NCBI GenBank assembly: GCA_002092835.1
Contig: LVWL01000018.1
Span: 248,001-312,000, forward strand
Direction: 5' to 3'
Length of the DNA: 64,000 nucleotides
Source of the DNA: Campylobacter concisus
Lineage (GTDB): Bacteria; Campylobacterota; Campylobacteria; Campylobacterales; Campylobacteraceae
Of this stretch, positions 37,201 to 47,619 are shown one piece after another. Each line of letters begins with the position of its first letter. Within the stretch, counting starts at the first letter, position 1. Position numbers and translations under genes: made by a program. Under the pieces are notes generated by a model that was not told where the DNA came from, ran no database searches, and worked only from the letters and a program-made list of their open reading frames with translations.

Positions 37201-38044
37201 GAGCCTAAAATTTTATATAGGACTAAGTTTTACTCTTCTAGTTACTGGTTGCTCTTGGAACGGGGCACCATTTACACCAAGTGGCCCAACTAATGTAAAG
37301 GGCAACAATTCAGCTTCTATCCAAAAAGCAACAATGAGACCTTACACGATAAATGGCAAAACATACTACCCAACCGTTGTAAGTGTGGGTGATAAGGCAA
37401 GTGGTACGGCAAGCTGGTACGGTCCAAATTTTCATGGCAAAACAACCTCAAATGGCGAAATTTATAATATGTATAACATGACTGCAGCACATAAAACTTT
37501 GCCGATGAATACAATCCTTAAAGTAACAAATTTAAGAAATCAAAAAAGCGTCATTGTGCGTGTAAATGATCGTGGACCTTTTGTGGCTGATAGAGTTTTA
37601 GACCTTTCAAAGGCGGCTGCAACTAAACTTGATATTATCGGTACAGGCACAGCTCCAGTCAGTATGGAAGTCATAGGCTTTAATGAAGATATTAATGCTA
37701 TTGCAAGCATTAACACTCAAGCAAAACCGACAAGCACTGGCATAAAAGTGCCAAATCCAGTCTCTCCGACAGCTCCAACTGGAGGCATTATTATTTCGTC
37801 AGAGCAACGAGTCGTAGGTGGAGATTTTATGGTGCAAATTGGCTCATTTAAAAACCTTGAGGGCGCAAACAGATATCAAAGAGAACATCAAAGCATAGAT
37901 GGCTATAAGTCGGTAGTTAGGACATTTACTATAGATGGCTCGACCATTTATAGGGTATTTTTAAATGGCTTTAGAAGTGAGGACGAGGCTAGGGATTACG
38001 CAAGAAGCGGTAAATTCCAAGGTGCATTTATAGTAAGAGGTTAG
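37172..38044 (+). CDS. rlpA: RlpA-like septal lipoprotein (DPBB and SPOR domains)
   Basis: RlpA is an outer-membrane lipoprotein with lytic activity on denuded glycan. The 290-aa product has a lipobox LLVTGCS, so lipidation is at Cys27. It has a double-psi beta-barrel domain (GTASWYGPNFHGKTTSNGE, VRVNDRGPFVADRVLDLSK) with the expected His and Asp, and a C-terminal SPOR domain (DFMVQIGSFKNLEGANRY, VFLNGFRSEDEARDYA). It sits directly behind mltD. Confidence 0.92.
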   Translation: MLEQILSYHKSLKFYIGLSFTLLVTGCSWNGAPFTPSGPTNVKGNNSASIQKATMRPYTINGKTYYPTVVSVGDKASGTASWYGPNFHGKTTSNGEIYNMYNMTAAHKTLPMNTILKVTNLRNQKSVIVRVNDRGPFVADRVLDLSKAAATKLDIIGTGTAPVSMEVIGFNEDINAIASINTQAKPTSTGIKVPNPVSPTAPTGGIIISSEQRVVGGDFMVQIGSFKNLEGANRYQREHQSIDGYKSVVRTFTIDGSTIYRVFLNGFRSEDEARDYARSGKFQGAFIVRG

Positions 38045-38047
38045 GGC

Positions 38048-38635
38048 GTGAGAGAAGAAATTTTAGAACTAACTAGAAATACAAAAGAGACACAAATCTC
38101 AATGAAGCTTAAAATTTATGGCTCTGGGGTTGCAAAGATAAGCACAGGTATTGGCTTTTTTGACCATATGCTTGAGGCATTTACCAAGCATTCTTTGATT
38201 GATCTTGAAATTTTATGCAAGGGCGATACACATGTGGATTTTCATCACAGCGTTGAGGATGTCGGCATAGTTTTGGGTCAGCTTTTAAAAGAGACCTTGT
38301 ATCCATTAAGTGGCGTTGAGAGATTTGGCGAGGCAAGCGTTGTTATGGATGAGGCGGCTGTTTTTTGTGCGCTAGATCTTAGCAATAGAGCCTACCTCGT
38401 ATATGAAAATTTTAATGAAAATGCTAAAGTAGGGGAGTTTGACACGGAGCTTGTTGAGGAGTTTTTTAGGGCAGTTGCTGTAAATTCTGGTATCACACTT
38501 CATCTAAATCAAATTCGCGGTAAAAACACTCACCATATCATCGAAGCTACTTTTAAATCATTTGCAGTCGCACTTCGTAGAGCTCTTGCTAAAAACGCAA
38601 GGATAGGCACACCAAGCACAAAGGGTGTTTTATGA
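38048..38635 (+). CDS. hisB: Imidazoleglycerol-phosphate dehydratase
   Basis: HisB converts imidazole-glycerol phosphate to imidazole-acetol phosphate in histidine synthesis. The 195-aa monofunctional protein starts at GTG (38048). It has the manganese-binding repeats GIGFFDHMLEAFTKHS, DFHHSVEDVGI and HHIIEATFKSFAVALRRAL. No phosphatase domain is attached. It lies between rlpA and kdsC, away from other his genes, and overlaps kdsC by 4 nt. Confidence 0.95.
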   Translation: MREEILELTRNTKETQISMKLKIYGSGVAKISTGIGFFDHMLEAFTKHSLIDLEILCKGDTHVDFHHSVEDVGIVLGQLLKETLYPLSGVERFGEASVVMDEAAVFCALDLSNRAYLVYENFNENAKVGEFDTELVEEFFRAVAVNSGITLHLNQIRGKNTHHIIEATFKSFAVALRRALAKNARIGTPSTKGVL

Positions 38636-39120
38636 TAGAGATTATATTTTTAGACATTGATGGTTGCATGACTGATGGCAAGATCATATACAATGCAAAT
38701 GGTGAAGAGCTTAAATTTTTTGATGTAAAAGATGGCTATGCGATAGAAAGCTGGTTAAAGCTTGGCAAGAAAGTAGCTATCATCACTGGCAGAAAGTCAG
38801 CCATCGTTGAGCGAAGAGCAGAGGATCTAAAGATAAATCACGTCTATCAAGGTGTTGGTGATAAATTTGAAGTGGCGAGTGAGATATTAAAATTTGAAGG
38901 GCTTAACTTTAAAAACGCAGCAGCTATCGGTGATGACTACAATGACTATAAAATTTTAAATGCAGTTGCTTGGAGCTTTAAGCCAAAAAATGCGATAAAA
39001 GAGCTTGATGTAAAGACAAAACTAAAGCACAAAGGTGGCAATGGCGCGGTTAGAGAGATGATCGAGCTTATTATAAAATCAGAAAATTTATATGACGAGT
39101 GGTCGAAGCGTTGGTTGTAA
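38632..39120 (+). CDS. kdsC: 3-deoxy-D-manno-octulosonate 8-phosphate phosphatase
   Basis: KdsC removes phosphate from KDO-8-P for lipid A-core assembly. The 162-aa HAD-type protein has FLDIDGCMTDGKI (catalytic Asp pair), VAIITGRKSAIVERR and AAIGDDYNDYKIL. The neighbouring lptC and lptA place it in the LPS/LOS operon. Confidence 0.93.
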   Translation: MIEIIFLDIDGCMTDGKIIYNANGEELKFFDVKDGYAIESWLKLGKKVAIITGRKSAIVERRAEDLKINHVYQGVGDKFEVASEILKFEGLNFKNAAAIGDDYNDYKILNAVAWSFKPKNAIKELDVKTKLKHKGGNGAVREMIELIIKSENLYDEWSKRWL

Positions 39121-39638
39121 AAATTTTCTACTTCGTCGTGGCTATTTTTAGTGTCGTGATGATATTTCTGGCAGCTCAAGATCCATATCTTGCAAATGTT
39201 TTAAAGATCGATACAAAGATATCAAATATGCAGATAAATGATGTGATAGATTATGAGATAAATTCCACAAAAATAAGCGGAGTCTATGAGGCTGACGAGC
39301 TAAATAGATACAATGATAAAGATGAATTTTTGAGTTTTAAAGCAAAAATTTTAAGAGGAAATTTAAAACATTTTTTAAACTCAGACAAAGCAATCTCACA
39401 AAATGACGAAATCATCTTTCAAAAGAATGCGAACTATGAAAACAACGATAGTTTGAGATTTATAAGTGACGAAGTGATATATGGAACAAAAACAAAAATA
39501 GTAAGATCTGAAGCAAATTTCACGCTCATAAGAAATAATGATAAGGCACTGGGTGAGAGTGGAAGCTATGATCTTGGCAAGAAACAAACGCAGGTAAAAG
39601 GGTTAAGGGCATGGGTAGAAGAAAATCAGCGATTTTAG
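39099..39638 (+). CDS. lptC: LptC-like LPS export protein
   Basis: The 179-aa bitopic membrane protein has one N-terminal membrane segment (IFYFVVAIFSVVMIFLAA) and a periplasmic beta-rich domain. LptC links the inner-membrane LPS ABC transporter to LptA. Sequence similarity in this family is low; the call rests on topology, size and position before lptA. The start is a GTG inside kdsC (22-nt overlap); a TTG at 39111 is an alternative. Confidence 0.78.
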   Translation: MVEALVVKIFYFVVAIFSVVMIFLAAQDPYLANVLKIDTKISNMQINDVIDYEINSTKISGVYEADELNRYNDKDEFLSFKAKILRGNLKHFLNSDKAISQNDEIIFQKNANYENNDSLRFISDEVIYGTKTKIVRSEANFTLIRNNDKALGESGSYDLGKKQTQVKGLRAWVEENQRF

Positions 39639-40087
39639 CGGTGATATTGGGTTTTACATTTTTAAATGCAGAGCAAGTTGAAATCACATCAAATGATTTT
39701 TTTGCAGATGAGAATAAGCAAACTAGTGAATTTATAGGTAATGTAAATATCAAAAAGGGCTCATTTGATGAGCTTAAGGCAGATAAGGTGGTCGTCTATT
39801 TTGACAAAAAACGCCAACCTATAAAATATGTGGCTACTGGCAATGCTAGAGCAAGAATTTTTATAAAAGATAAGCACTACGACGGCAAAGGCAATACTCT
39901 TACATACGAGCCAGAAAAACAGATCTATACTGTTAGTGGAAATGGCTATTTGCATGAAGTAGAAACTGATAAGAATGTTTATGGTGAAAAGATAGTTGTT
40001 AATCAAAAAGATGGCACGTATAGTGTAAATAGTGATGAAAAAAAGCCTGTTAAGTTTATCTTTCAGGTAGAGGAAAAAGATAAGTGA
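39611..40087 (+). CDS. lptA: LptA/OstA-like LPS transport periplasmic protein
   Basis: LptA forms the periplasmic bridge for LPS. The 158-aa product has a signal peptide (KSAILAVILGFTFLNA) and the OstA pattern VEITSNDFFADENKQTSEF, GNVNIKKGSFDELKADKVVV and a second repeat with YVATGNARARI. It overlaps lptC by 28 nt and engB by 4 nt. Confidence 0.88.
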   Translation: MGRRKSAILAVILGFTFLNAEQVEITSNDFFADENKQTSEFIGNVNIKKGSFDELKADKVVVYFDKKRQPIKYVATGNARARIFIKDKHYDGKGNTLTYEPEKQIYTVSGNGYLHEVETDKNVYGEKIVVNQKDGTYSVNSDEKKPVKFIFQVEEKDK

Positions 40088-40698
40088 TAAGGCCACTAGG
40101 TGCTAAATTTATCACATCAAGTCCAAGTATAAAAGAGGCTCCAAGCTTCGTAACAAGCGAAGTTGTCTTTTTGGGTAGATCAAATGTTGGTAAAAGCAGC
40201 CTCATAAATACACTTGTAAATCAAAAAAATCTAGCCAAAAGCTCATCGACTCCTGGTAAAACTCAGCTTATAAATTTTTTTGAGGCCGAGTTTTGTGAGC
40301 AAAAAGATGAGCAGGAAGAAAAAGATAAATTTAAGCTCATTTTGGTTGATTTGCCAGGCTTTGGCTATGCAAAAGTGGCAAAAACAAAGCATGATGAATG
40401 GCGCAAAAATTTAGATGAGTTTTTGAAATTTAGAAGCGACATTAGACTTTTTATACATCTAATTGACGCTAGACATTTTGATTTAGACATAGACGTAAAT
40501 GTAGATGCTTATCTAAAAAGCTTTTTAAGGGCTGATCAGAAAATTTTAAATTTATATACAAAAAGCGATAAGCTAAATCAAAGCCAAAAGAGTGCGGTAA
40601 TGAAATTTGACCCAAGCGGTATCTTGGTCTCAACTCTTAATAAAAGCGGTATCGAAAAGGCTAGAGAAGCCATCATGAATAACGCTCTTGGTAGATAA
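40084..40698 (+). CDS. engB: Ribosome biogenesis GTPase EngB (YihA/YsxC)
   Basis: This GTPase is needed for large-subunit ribosome assembly. The 204-aa protein has G1 GRSNVGKSSL, G2/G3 region SSSTPGKTQLINFF and LVDLPGFGYA, and G4 TKSDKL. It is joined to the LPS genes by a 4-nt overlap. Confidence 0.95.
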   Translation: MIRPLGAKFITSSPSIKEAPSFVTSEVVFLGRSNVGKSSLINTLVNQKNLAKSSSTPGKTQLINFFEAEFCEQKDEQEEKDKFKLILVDLPGFGYAKVAKTKHDEWRKNLDEFLKFRSDIRLFIHLIDARHFDLDIDVNVDAYLKSFLRADQKILNLYTKSDKLNQSQKSAVMKFDPSGILVSTLNKSGIEKAREAIMNNALGR

Positions 40699-40699
40699 A

Positions 40700-41191
40700 A
40701 TGCAAACCATAAGCAGCTTAGATATTAAAATTTTTAAAGAATTTTGGTGGGCTGTTTTTTTATTCTCATATGAGATCGCAACTACGCAATTTGGCTTTTT
40801 GCCACCACTCATTGGTATTTTTTTTACTTATATGATTTTGGAGTATTCAAGAAAACAAAAGCAATACGACGAGTTTAAGCACAATTGGTACTTTGCGATA
40901 ATTTTTATAATATTTGCTGAGCAAATTCATGGATTTCATCTTTTTTCAACAATTATTGCATTTTTGCTTTTTTATAATTTTATTTTAGACTGGCTATATA
41001 CCACGATGAAGTGGCGAAACTGCCTACTTATCATCTTTGTAGCAGCTGGATATACTTTAACATTTCTTGTAAATAATCTATTTGCTTACGTTTTAAATGA
41101 GCAAAATTTAGCATTTTCGTCTGAATATCTATTTTTTATAGCATTTGAAAGTATTTTTGCTATTGTTCTTTTTAGGGATAAAGTGCTATGA
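40700..41191 (+). CDS. Small integral membrane protein, MreD-like position
   Basis: The 163-aa protein from the ATG at 40700 has about five hydrophobic segments (for example FWWAVFLFSYEIATTQFGF, WYFAIIFIIFAEQIHGFHL, FLLFYNFILDWLY). No conserved catalytic residues are seen. It immediately precedes and overlaps the PBP2 gene, where many bacteria encode MreD, so an elongasome role is possible but unproven. A TTG at 40688 would add four residues. Confidence 0.7.
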   Translation: MQTISSLDIKIFKEFWWAVFLFSYEIATTQFGFLPPLIGIFFTYMILEYSRKQKQYDEFKHNWYFAIIFIIFAEQIHGFHLFSTIIAFLLFYNFILDWLYTTMKWRNCLLIIFVAAGYTLTFLVNNLFAYVLNEQNLAFSSEYLFFIAFESIFAIVLFRDKVL

Positions 41192-43025
41192 GAATGCGCA
41201 TAGTCTTTAGTGTGATCGCTCTTTTTTGGATTATACTTTTGGGACGAATTTATCACCTAAGCATAAACTCAAATACCTACTACAATGAGATCGCAGAACA
41301 AAACGCGATAAAGACTATCTATATTCCGCCAGTTAGGGGTATTATTTTTGATACACATGATAAGCCAATGGCTGTTAATCGTCTTGGCTTTTCAGTATCC
41401 ATTAGACCTCATTTAAGTGCTAATAAAAAGGTAAAAATTTTAGATGATGAGCTAGCTTACATTGGCTCACTATTTAGCGATCTAAATGTTACAAAGCTTA
41501 AAAATGAATACACAAAAAATGACTCAGCTTATAACCAAGATTTTATAAATGTGGTCGAATTTATTGATTATGATAAATTTTTACCATTTTTTGCATCGCT
41601 TTCTTTGCGTGAAAATTTAGAGATAAGGCCCGCTTCAAAACGCCATTATCCGTATAACGATCTAGCTTCTCACATTATCGGCTATGTCGGTAGGGCAAAT
41701 CAAAAAGATATGGATAATGATCCTTTGACAAAGCTTACAAATTACATTGGTAGAAGTGGTGTGGAGCGGTTTTATAATCCTATTTTGCAAGGAATACAAG
41801 GCTTTAAAAAAATAAAGGTAAATGCCTTAAATGAAGAGGTTGAGCAGGTAAATTACCAAGCGCCACAAAGTCAAAATATCAAGCTTGCAGTCGATCTTGA
41901 GCTTCAGCAGTTTGTGGCCGATGTCTTTGGCAAAGATGCAGGAAGCGTCATAGTTATGAGTCTAAAAGACGGTGCTATCATAGCTGCTGGTAGCTTTCCA
42001 GAGTACGATCTAAACCCATTTGTACTTGGAATTTCTCAGCCTGAATGGGAAGAGCTTGTAAAAAACGTCGATCACCCTTTTACAAACAAGCTAATAAACG
42101 GCCTTTATCCGCCAGGTTCGGTCGTAAAAATGGGTATGGCGCTAGCGTTTTTGGATAATGGCATGAGTAAATACGATAGCTTTTTTTGTAGTGGCTCGTA
42201 TGAGCTTGGAGGACGTAAATTTCGCTGCTGGAACTCTCACGGACATGGAAATGTTAATATGAATACGGCAATTAGAGAGAGCTGTGATGATTATTTTTAT
42301 AAAGGTAGTCAAAAGATCGGCATAGACGCTATTGTACCGATACTTGAGCGTATGGGGTTTGGTAGAAAAACCGAGGTTGATTTACCAAATGAATTTGTAG
42401 GGACTTTGCCAAGTAGAGAGTGGAAGATGAGAAAGTATGGCAAAGCGTGGTTTCAAGGCGAGACCCTTATCACTTCTATCGGACAGGGAAATTTCTTGGT
42501 CACGCCTATGCAAGTGGCAAAATATACAGCAGGCCTTGCAACTGGGCTAAATGTGACTCCACATTTTTTAAAGAGCATTGATGACAAGGATGTTGATTTT
42601 ACACCAACAGATGATGCTTTTACGCCGTTTGAGAAGTCGCAGTTACCAGCCATTAGGCATGCAATGTATGAAGTGGCAAATCACCCAAGAGGAACGGCAA
42701 ATAGGCATTTTATTGGAAGCCTAGTTAAAGTTGCTGCAAAGACCGGTACTGCCCAGGTAGTTGGAATTTCTCAAACTGAAAAGAAGCGTATGAAAGAAGA
42801 GGATATGGCGTATTTGCAAAGATCCCATGCATGGATGACTACATATGCGCCCTATGAAGATCCGCAATATGTCATTACAATGGTTATCGAGCATGGTGCC
42901 ATGGCGGAAGTGCGGCTGGGCCAAAAATTGCTCAAATTTATAATAAACTTGTTGAAATGGGATATATAAATTTAGAAAAAATCCAAAGTGATCAAAATAA
43001 AAAACAAGACAACAAGAAAAAATAA
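41188..43025 (+). CDS. mrdA: Penicillin-binding protein 2 (elongation transpeptidase), apparent 3' frameshift
   Basis: PBP2 is the class B transpeptidase for lateral wall growth. It has an N-terminal membrane anchor (IVFSVIALFWIILLGRIYHL), a dimerisation region (PPVRGIIFDTHDKPMAVNR), and the catalytic motif GLYPPGSVVKMGMALA, where the expected Ser-x-x-Lys reads SVVK. An SCD motif (RESCDDYFY) and KTGTAQV follow. The frame as read stops at 42969. One missing G near 42897 (GGTGCCATGG) would restore EHG-GHGGSAAGPKIAQIYNK and carry the gene to 43025 (612 aa), the normal family end. Confidence 0.9.
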
Positions 43026-43267
43026 AGATCACTAAAAAGCTGTGGCAGTAACCACTTACTTATAAATTTTTACCTTGTGCTTGGTGCGTTTTGGCTAAAT
43101 TTATCAACTACTTTTTAATCCTCCTTATTAAATTTTGGCAAGGTTGACTGAGAATTTATGTTTTTGGTAGGTAGCAAGAGTCTAAGCGTTGATATATCTT
43201 TAAATCTTAACAAAATGTGGTGATTAGGAAAAATATCAATTTCCAAAATGTTTAAATATAGTAAAAC

Positions 43268-43300
43268 GTAGCAAAGCAAGATATCTCTTTGCTACTTTTA
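43268..43300. terminator. Two-way terminator between pbp2 and queC
   Basis: The perfect 9-bp stem GTAGCAAAG / CTTTGCTAC with a 10-nt loop is followed by TTTTA on the plus strand and by GTTTTA on the minus strand. It lies between the converging genes. Confidence 0.75.
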
Positions 43301-43305
43301 GAGGC

Positions 43306-43986
43306 TCATAAGGAAAATTTTTGATTTTTATATGAGATTTTATCAGTAGCATTTGCCTTTTTAAAGCCATTTAGCCTTAATCTACAGCTATCGCAAAGTC
43401 CGCATGCCTCGTCCTCGCTCTCGTAGCAGCTCCAAGTAAGCTCTAGTGGCGAGTCAAGCTCAAGCGACTTTGCTACGATGTCAGCTTTGCTTAAATTTAC
43501 AAGTGGAGTAATTATCTCGCACGAAAAACTAGGCGATGTACCCAAATTTATAGCCTTGTTTATGCTTTTTATGAAGCTTTCTTTGCAGTCAGGATAGCCT
43601 GAACTATCTTCTTCTACGACACCGATATAGATAGCTTGTGCATTTTCTTTTTCGGCAAGTGCGGCAGCGACTGAGATAAAAATACCATTTCGAAAAGGCA
43701 CGTAAGTATTTGGCACATCTTTTTCCACCCCATCTTTTCTTATTTGTAAGCTTTCATCAGTCAAAGAATTTCCGCCTATTTGGGCAATAAAGCTAACATC
43801 CAAACTCATCTTTTTTGTAATGCCTAATCTTTCACAAATTTCGTTAAATGCAAGTTTTTCGCGTTTCATCGTTCTTTGGCCATAGTCAAAATGAAGTGCT
43901 ACAATATCATACCCAGCCTTTTTTGCCATTACAGCACAAAGCGTACTATCCATACCGCCACTCATTATACAAACTGCTTTTTTCAT
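43306..43986 (-). CDS. queC: 7-cyano-7-deazaguanine synthase
   Basis: QueC makes preQ0, the precursor of queuosine in tRNA. The 226-aa product begins with [20 protein letters not shown] (PP-loop SGGMDS). It ends with the zinc site in [20 protein letters not shown]. The start at 43986 is chosen over an upstream ATG, which adds 11 residues reaching into the shared promoter region with ybeY. Confidence 0.95.
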   Translation of the reverse strand: MKKAVCIMSGGMDSTLCAVMAKKAGYDIVALHFDYGQRTMKREKLAFNEICERLGITKKMSLDVSFIAQIGGNSLTDESLQIRKDGVEKDVPNTYVPFRNGIFISVAAALAEKENAQAIYIGVVEEDSSGYPDCKESFIKSINKAINLGTSPSFSCEIITPLVNLSKADIVAKSLELDSPLELTWSCYESEDEACGLCDSCRLRLNGFKKANATDKISYKNQKFSL

Positions 43987-44044
43987 ATTTTGCCTTTTAT
44001 TTTTGCTAGAATTATACAAAAAGTTACTAAGGAAAGAGCCTAAA

Positions 44045-44491
44045 ATGATACTTTGCGAAGAGAGCTATCCAAAAATTTTAGATGAAATTTGTGAATATTT
44101 GACACTAGGAGAAATCGAGCTAGTTTTTGTCGATAAAGAAGAGATGAGAGAACTGAATAAAACTGAGCGAGGCATTGATAAAACGACAGATGTTTTAAGT
44201 TTTCCGCTTGAGCTTGTCATTCACGCCCCACTTGGCTCAATCGTTATAAACAAAGATATAGTAAAAGAAAAAGCTGCAGAGCTAAATCATAGCGAAGATG
44301 CCGAAACCGCACTACTTTTTACACATGGATTGCTTCATATCTTGGGATTTGATCATGAAAAAGATGATGGCGAAATGAGAGAAAAAGAGTGCGAGGTTAT
44401 CAAGAAATTTGAGCTGCCTAAAAGTCTAATCGTAAGAAGTGAGGATGTTAGGCTAATTGATCTTATAAATAATAAAAATTTAAAAGAGTAG
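44045..44491 (+). CDS. ybeY: Endoribonuclease YbeY (16S rRNA maturation)
   Basis: YbeY is a single-strand RNase for 16S rRNA 3' processing and ribosome quality control. The 148-aa protein has TDVLSFPLE and the zinc motif [19 protein letters not shown] (H-x3-H-x5-H). The ATG at 44045 follows AAGGAAAGAG; an upstream extension runs into queC control DNA. Its end overlaps the convergent gene by 12 nt. Confidence 0.94.
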   Translation: MILCEESYPKILDEICEYLTLGEIELVFVDKEEMRELNKTERGIDKTTDVLSFPLELVIHAPLGSIVINKDIVKEKAAELNHSEDAETALLFTHGLLHILGFDHEKDDGEMREKECEVIKKFELPKSLIVRSEDVRLIDLINNKNLKE

Positions 44492-45463
44492 ATTTTCTTC
44501 AGATGCTTTGTGAAGCTCTTCTAAAAGCTCCTCTTTTTGGCATAAAATCAATATATAGATAAAATTTTTAAGCTTTTTTATCTCGCTTAAATTTTTAAAG
44601 TAGATTGCGTTTTGTACTTTTAATAACGAGCCTTCTGGTAAGCAAATTTTTATCTCATCAGGGCTAAATTTTTTATTTAAAAATATACTTTGGCTTATGA
44701 ATAAATCTTCATCGCTTTCAGTAATTATGGCTCTAAAGCTATTTCCAAAACTAGTAGGAATAAAATTTTTATCTATAAAAATCGGGTCAAAATGCCCGTG
44801 AATCCTACCTTCGTAAGGCTTAAATGAAATTTTATTGCTATCAAGAAATTTTAAAAGCCCATAAAACATCCCAGCAAAAACTCGTGGTATGTTTAAGTTT
44901 TGATAGTATGTTTGCTTAAATACTGTGTTTGTAAAAAAGATCGAGCTTGGATTTATCTCGTGCATAGTCGTATCTGTGTAAATGGTCTCAAAAAGAGGCG
45001 ATATTCGCTGAAGTGTTCTTGTGTCATCGCCAAAAAAGACATCAAAGACCTTTGCGTGAAAAATTTGATTAAAAAGCTCAGTGATATTTTTTGACATGAC
45101 GTGTGCGTTAGAGCCAAGCTTTGATTTTTCTAAAAAGTCATTTATAAAAGGATTTACGGCGCAAAATTTTAAATCTTTGTGAGTAGCCTCAAATCTCATG
45201 AGTTTTATCATGGCGGTTTGTAAGCTACTAACTTTTAAAAAAGCGATCTCTTTATCGATAATTGGCACATTATCTTCGCTAATTATGGCGTATGCGCCTT
45301 GTTTAATCGCTGTTTCTATGTCGCTATCATTTGCGTTTAAGCAAATATATGCAAAGCCACGTCTTACATGCTTTAGCTCGAAAACAAACTCGCTTACGCT
45401 AGTTATCGTCGGTGCATTTAGAGCCTCGGCATTTATTAGACGAGTTAAATTTTCTATTGTCAT
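44480..45463 (-). CDS. Mur-ligase N-terminal-domain-like protein of unknown function
   Basis: The 327-aa protein starts with a segment like the UDP-binding domain of MurE/MurF ([35 protein letters not shown]). It lacks the ATP-binding GTNGKT and ligase domains; the rest is not recognised. The same gene follows metG in C. jejuni (as I remember, the Cj0837c position). It begins directly after the metG stop. It may be a regulatory or scaffold relative of Mur ligases, but no function should be assumed. Confidence 0.6.
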   Translation of the reverse strand: MTIENLTRLINAEALNAPTITSVSEFVFELKHVRRGFAYICLNANDSDIETAIKQGAYAIISEDNVPIIDKEIAFLKVSSLQTAMIKLMRFEATHKDLKFCAVNPFINDFLEKSKLGSNAHVMSKNITELFNQIFHAKVFDVFFGDDTRTLQRISPLFETIYTDTTMHEINPSSIFFTNTVFKQTYYQNLNIPRVFAGMFYGLLKFLDSNKISFKPYEGRIHGHFDPIFIDKNFIPTSFGNSFRAIITESDEDLFISQSIFLNKKFSPDEIKICLPEGSLLKVQNAIYFKNLSEIKKLKNFIYILILCQKEELLEELHKASEENLLF

Positions 45464-47385
45464 TTAGCCAACGATCGCGCCATTTTTAACTTTACCTTGC
45501 GTACCAAGAAGTGTTAGCGAGCCATCAGATGCGCTTAGGATCATGCCTTGAGAGACATATTTTTTCATCATCGTTCGCTCTTTTAAATTTGCTAAAACGC
45601 AAACTTGCTTACCAATAAGCGAGCTAGGCTCGTAGTATTTTGCGATGCCAGAAAGAATTTGACGTGGCTGCTCCTCGCCAAGATCTATCTTAAATTTAAG
45701 CAGTTTCTCACTACCCTCGACTCTCTCGCACTCGAGCACTTCACCTACTTTTATCACCACCTTTGCAAAGTCATCAATGCTAATGATATCTTCCTCTCTT
45801 TTCTCTTCTTTTGGCTCAGTTTTTACCTCAACCTTTGGCTCATTTGCCTCGCTCATTAGCTCTTTTTCTATCCTTGGGAAAAGTGGCTCAGTGGCTTTTG
45901 CCACAAAATTTAAAATTTCATTTTTTAAGACAAGATTCTCGTAAGAAGCTGTGTCTATGCTAAAGCCAAGCGTGTCAGCTATCTTAGCACAAGTTTTTGG
46001 CATGGCTGGACTAAGTAGTATCGCCACTTTTGCAAGCAAATTCGCACAAAGTGCCACAAGCGCGTTTGCCTCGTCAGTTTTGCCAGCTTTTACAAGTGAC
46101 CATGGCTCATACTTCGCAACGGCTGCGTTTGCAAGCGTTACGACTTTCCAAAGATCCTCTAAATAGCGGTTTGTAGCTAAAATTTCTAAATTTTTATAGC
46201 CTCATCAAGGTAGCCTTTTGCTTCATCAAGCTCAGCTTTGTGAAATTTGAGCACATCTTTTGAGCCGATTTTATAGTCGCTATACTTTGCACTCATGCCA
46301 ACAATGCGACTTAGCAGGTTACCAAGTCCGTTGCCAAGCTCTGAGTTTATGCGCTCGATCAAAGCCTTTTGGCTGTAGTCGCCATCTTGACCAAATGGTA
46401 CCTCTCTAAGCAAAAAGTATCTGAAATTTTCAAGTCCATAAGCGTTTGCAACCTCTCTTGGGTTTATAACATTACCCTTACTTTTGCTCATCTTTTCGCC
46501 ATTTATGGTCCACCAGCCGTGCGCTGCTACGTGTTTTGGTAATGGCAAGCCAAGACTCATCAAAAATGCTGGCCAGTAAACTGCGTGAAAACGTAAAATA
46601 TCTTTGCCAACGATGTGAGTAGTGTATGGCCAAAGATCCATTCTAGCGTCATCTCTTGAATATCCTAGTGTTGTTAGGTAGTTTATAAGCGCGTCAAGCC
46701 AGACGTACATAACGTGCTTTTCATCGTTTGCGCTCTTTGGTAGCTTTATGCCCCAGTCAAAGCTCGTTCTAGTTACTGAAAGATCTTTTAGTCCACCTTT
46801 TACAAAGCTTACGACCTCGTTTTTCTTACCTTTTGGGATGACGCAAAGCTCGTCATTTTCGTACCATTTTAAAAGCGCGTCTTCATATTTTGAAAGCTTG
46901 AAAAAGTAGCTCTCTTCTTTGACTAAAGACGTCACGCGGCCACAGTCTGGACAGTGGTTGTCTTCTAGTAGGTCTCTTTGGTTAAAAAAAGTTTCACAGC
47001 TAACGCAGTAAAATCCCTCATATTCGCCTTTGTAAATGTCGCCATTTGCTTGCATCTTTTCAAAGACATTTTGTACGGTTTGCTTGTGCTCTTCGTCGGT
47101 CGTTCTTATAAAATGATCATAGCTTATCTCAAACTCATCCCAAAGTGACCTAAATTTAGCGCTAATCTCGTCGGCGTACTCTTTTGGAGTCTTGCCTCTA
47201 GCACGAGCTGCTTGCTCGATCTTTTGTCCGTGCTCGTCTGTGCCCGTCATAAAGTAGGTCTCTTTGCCTTGCAAGCGGTTAAATCTAGCAAGTGTATCGG
47301 CGATGATGGTCGTATATGCGTGGCCAATGTGTGGCACGTCGTTTACATAGTATATTGGGGTCGTTATATAAGCTTTTTCTTTCAT
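45464..47385 (-). CDS. metG: Methionyl-tRNA synthetase, apparent single-base frameshift
   Basis: MetG charges tRNA-Met. The first part (47385 to 46186) has TTPIYYVNDVPHIGHAYTTI (HIGH), zinc cysteines in FYCVSCETFFN and NHCPDCGRV, and KMSKSKGN. It stops early at AIKI. Adding one A to the A5 run near 46195 gives AIKNLEILATNRYLEDLWK and leads in frame into the second part (ending 45464). That part carries the anticodon domain and a C-terminal tRNA-binding EMAP-like domain (IKVGEVLECERVEGSEKLLK). The repaired length is 640 aa. The gene is essential, so the shift is probably an assembly error. Confidence 0.9.
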
Positions 47386-47400
47386 ATTTTTCCTTTTATT

Positions 47401-47619
47401 TTAAAAATCAAATCCGCCATCGCTGCCAGTATTACCCTTTGACATCGAGTTATAGCAGCTATTTACGTACTCTTTTCTTGTCTCGCAGTCAAAAAATACT
47501 TCGCAACTAAAGCAGCTTTTTTGCCCTTTTTGGCTTTGGCACTCTTGCAAAATTTTTGCCTTTTGCTTTAAGGCTAGCTCAAATGCATCAAGTGACTCGC
47601 TTGCTTGTGTTTCTTGCAT
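47401..47619 (-). CDS. Small Cys-containing conserved protein (72 aa)
   Basis: The 72-aa protein has cysteines in ILQECQSQKGQKSCFSCEVFF, DCETRKEYVNSCYNSM and a glycine-rich end. It lies between fbp and metG, as in C. jejuni. The pattern suggests a small metal-binding or disulfide protein, but no function is known. It starts one base into the fbp stop. Confidence 0.7.
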   Translation of the reverse strand: MQETQASESLDAFELALKQKAKILQECQSQKGQKSCFSCEVFFDCETRKEYVNSCYNSMSKGNTGSDGGFDF

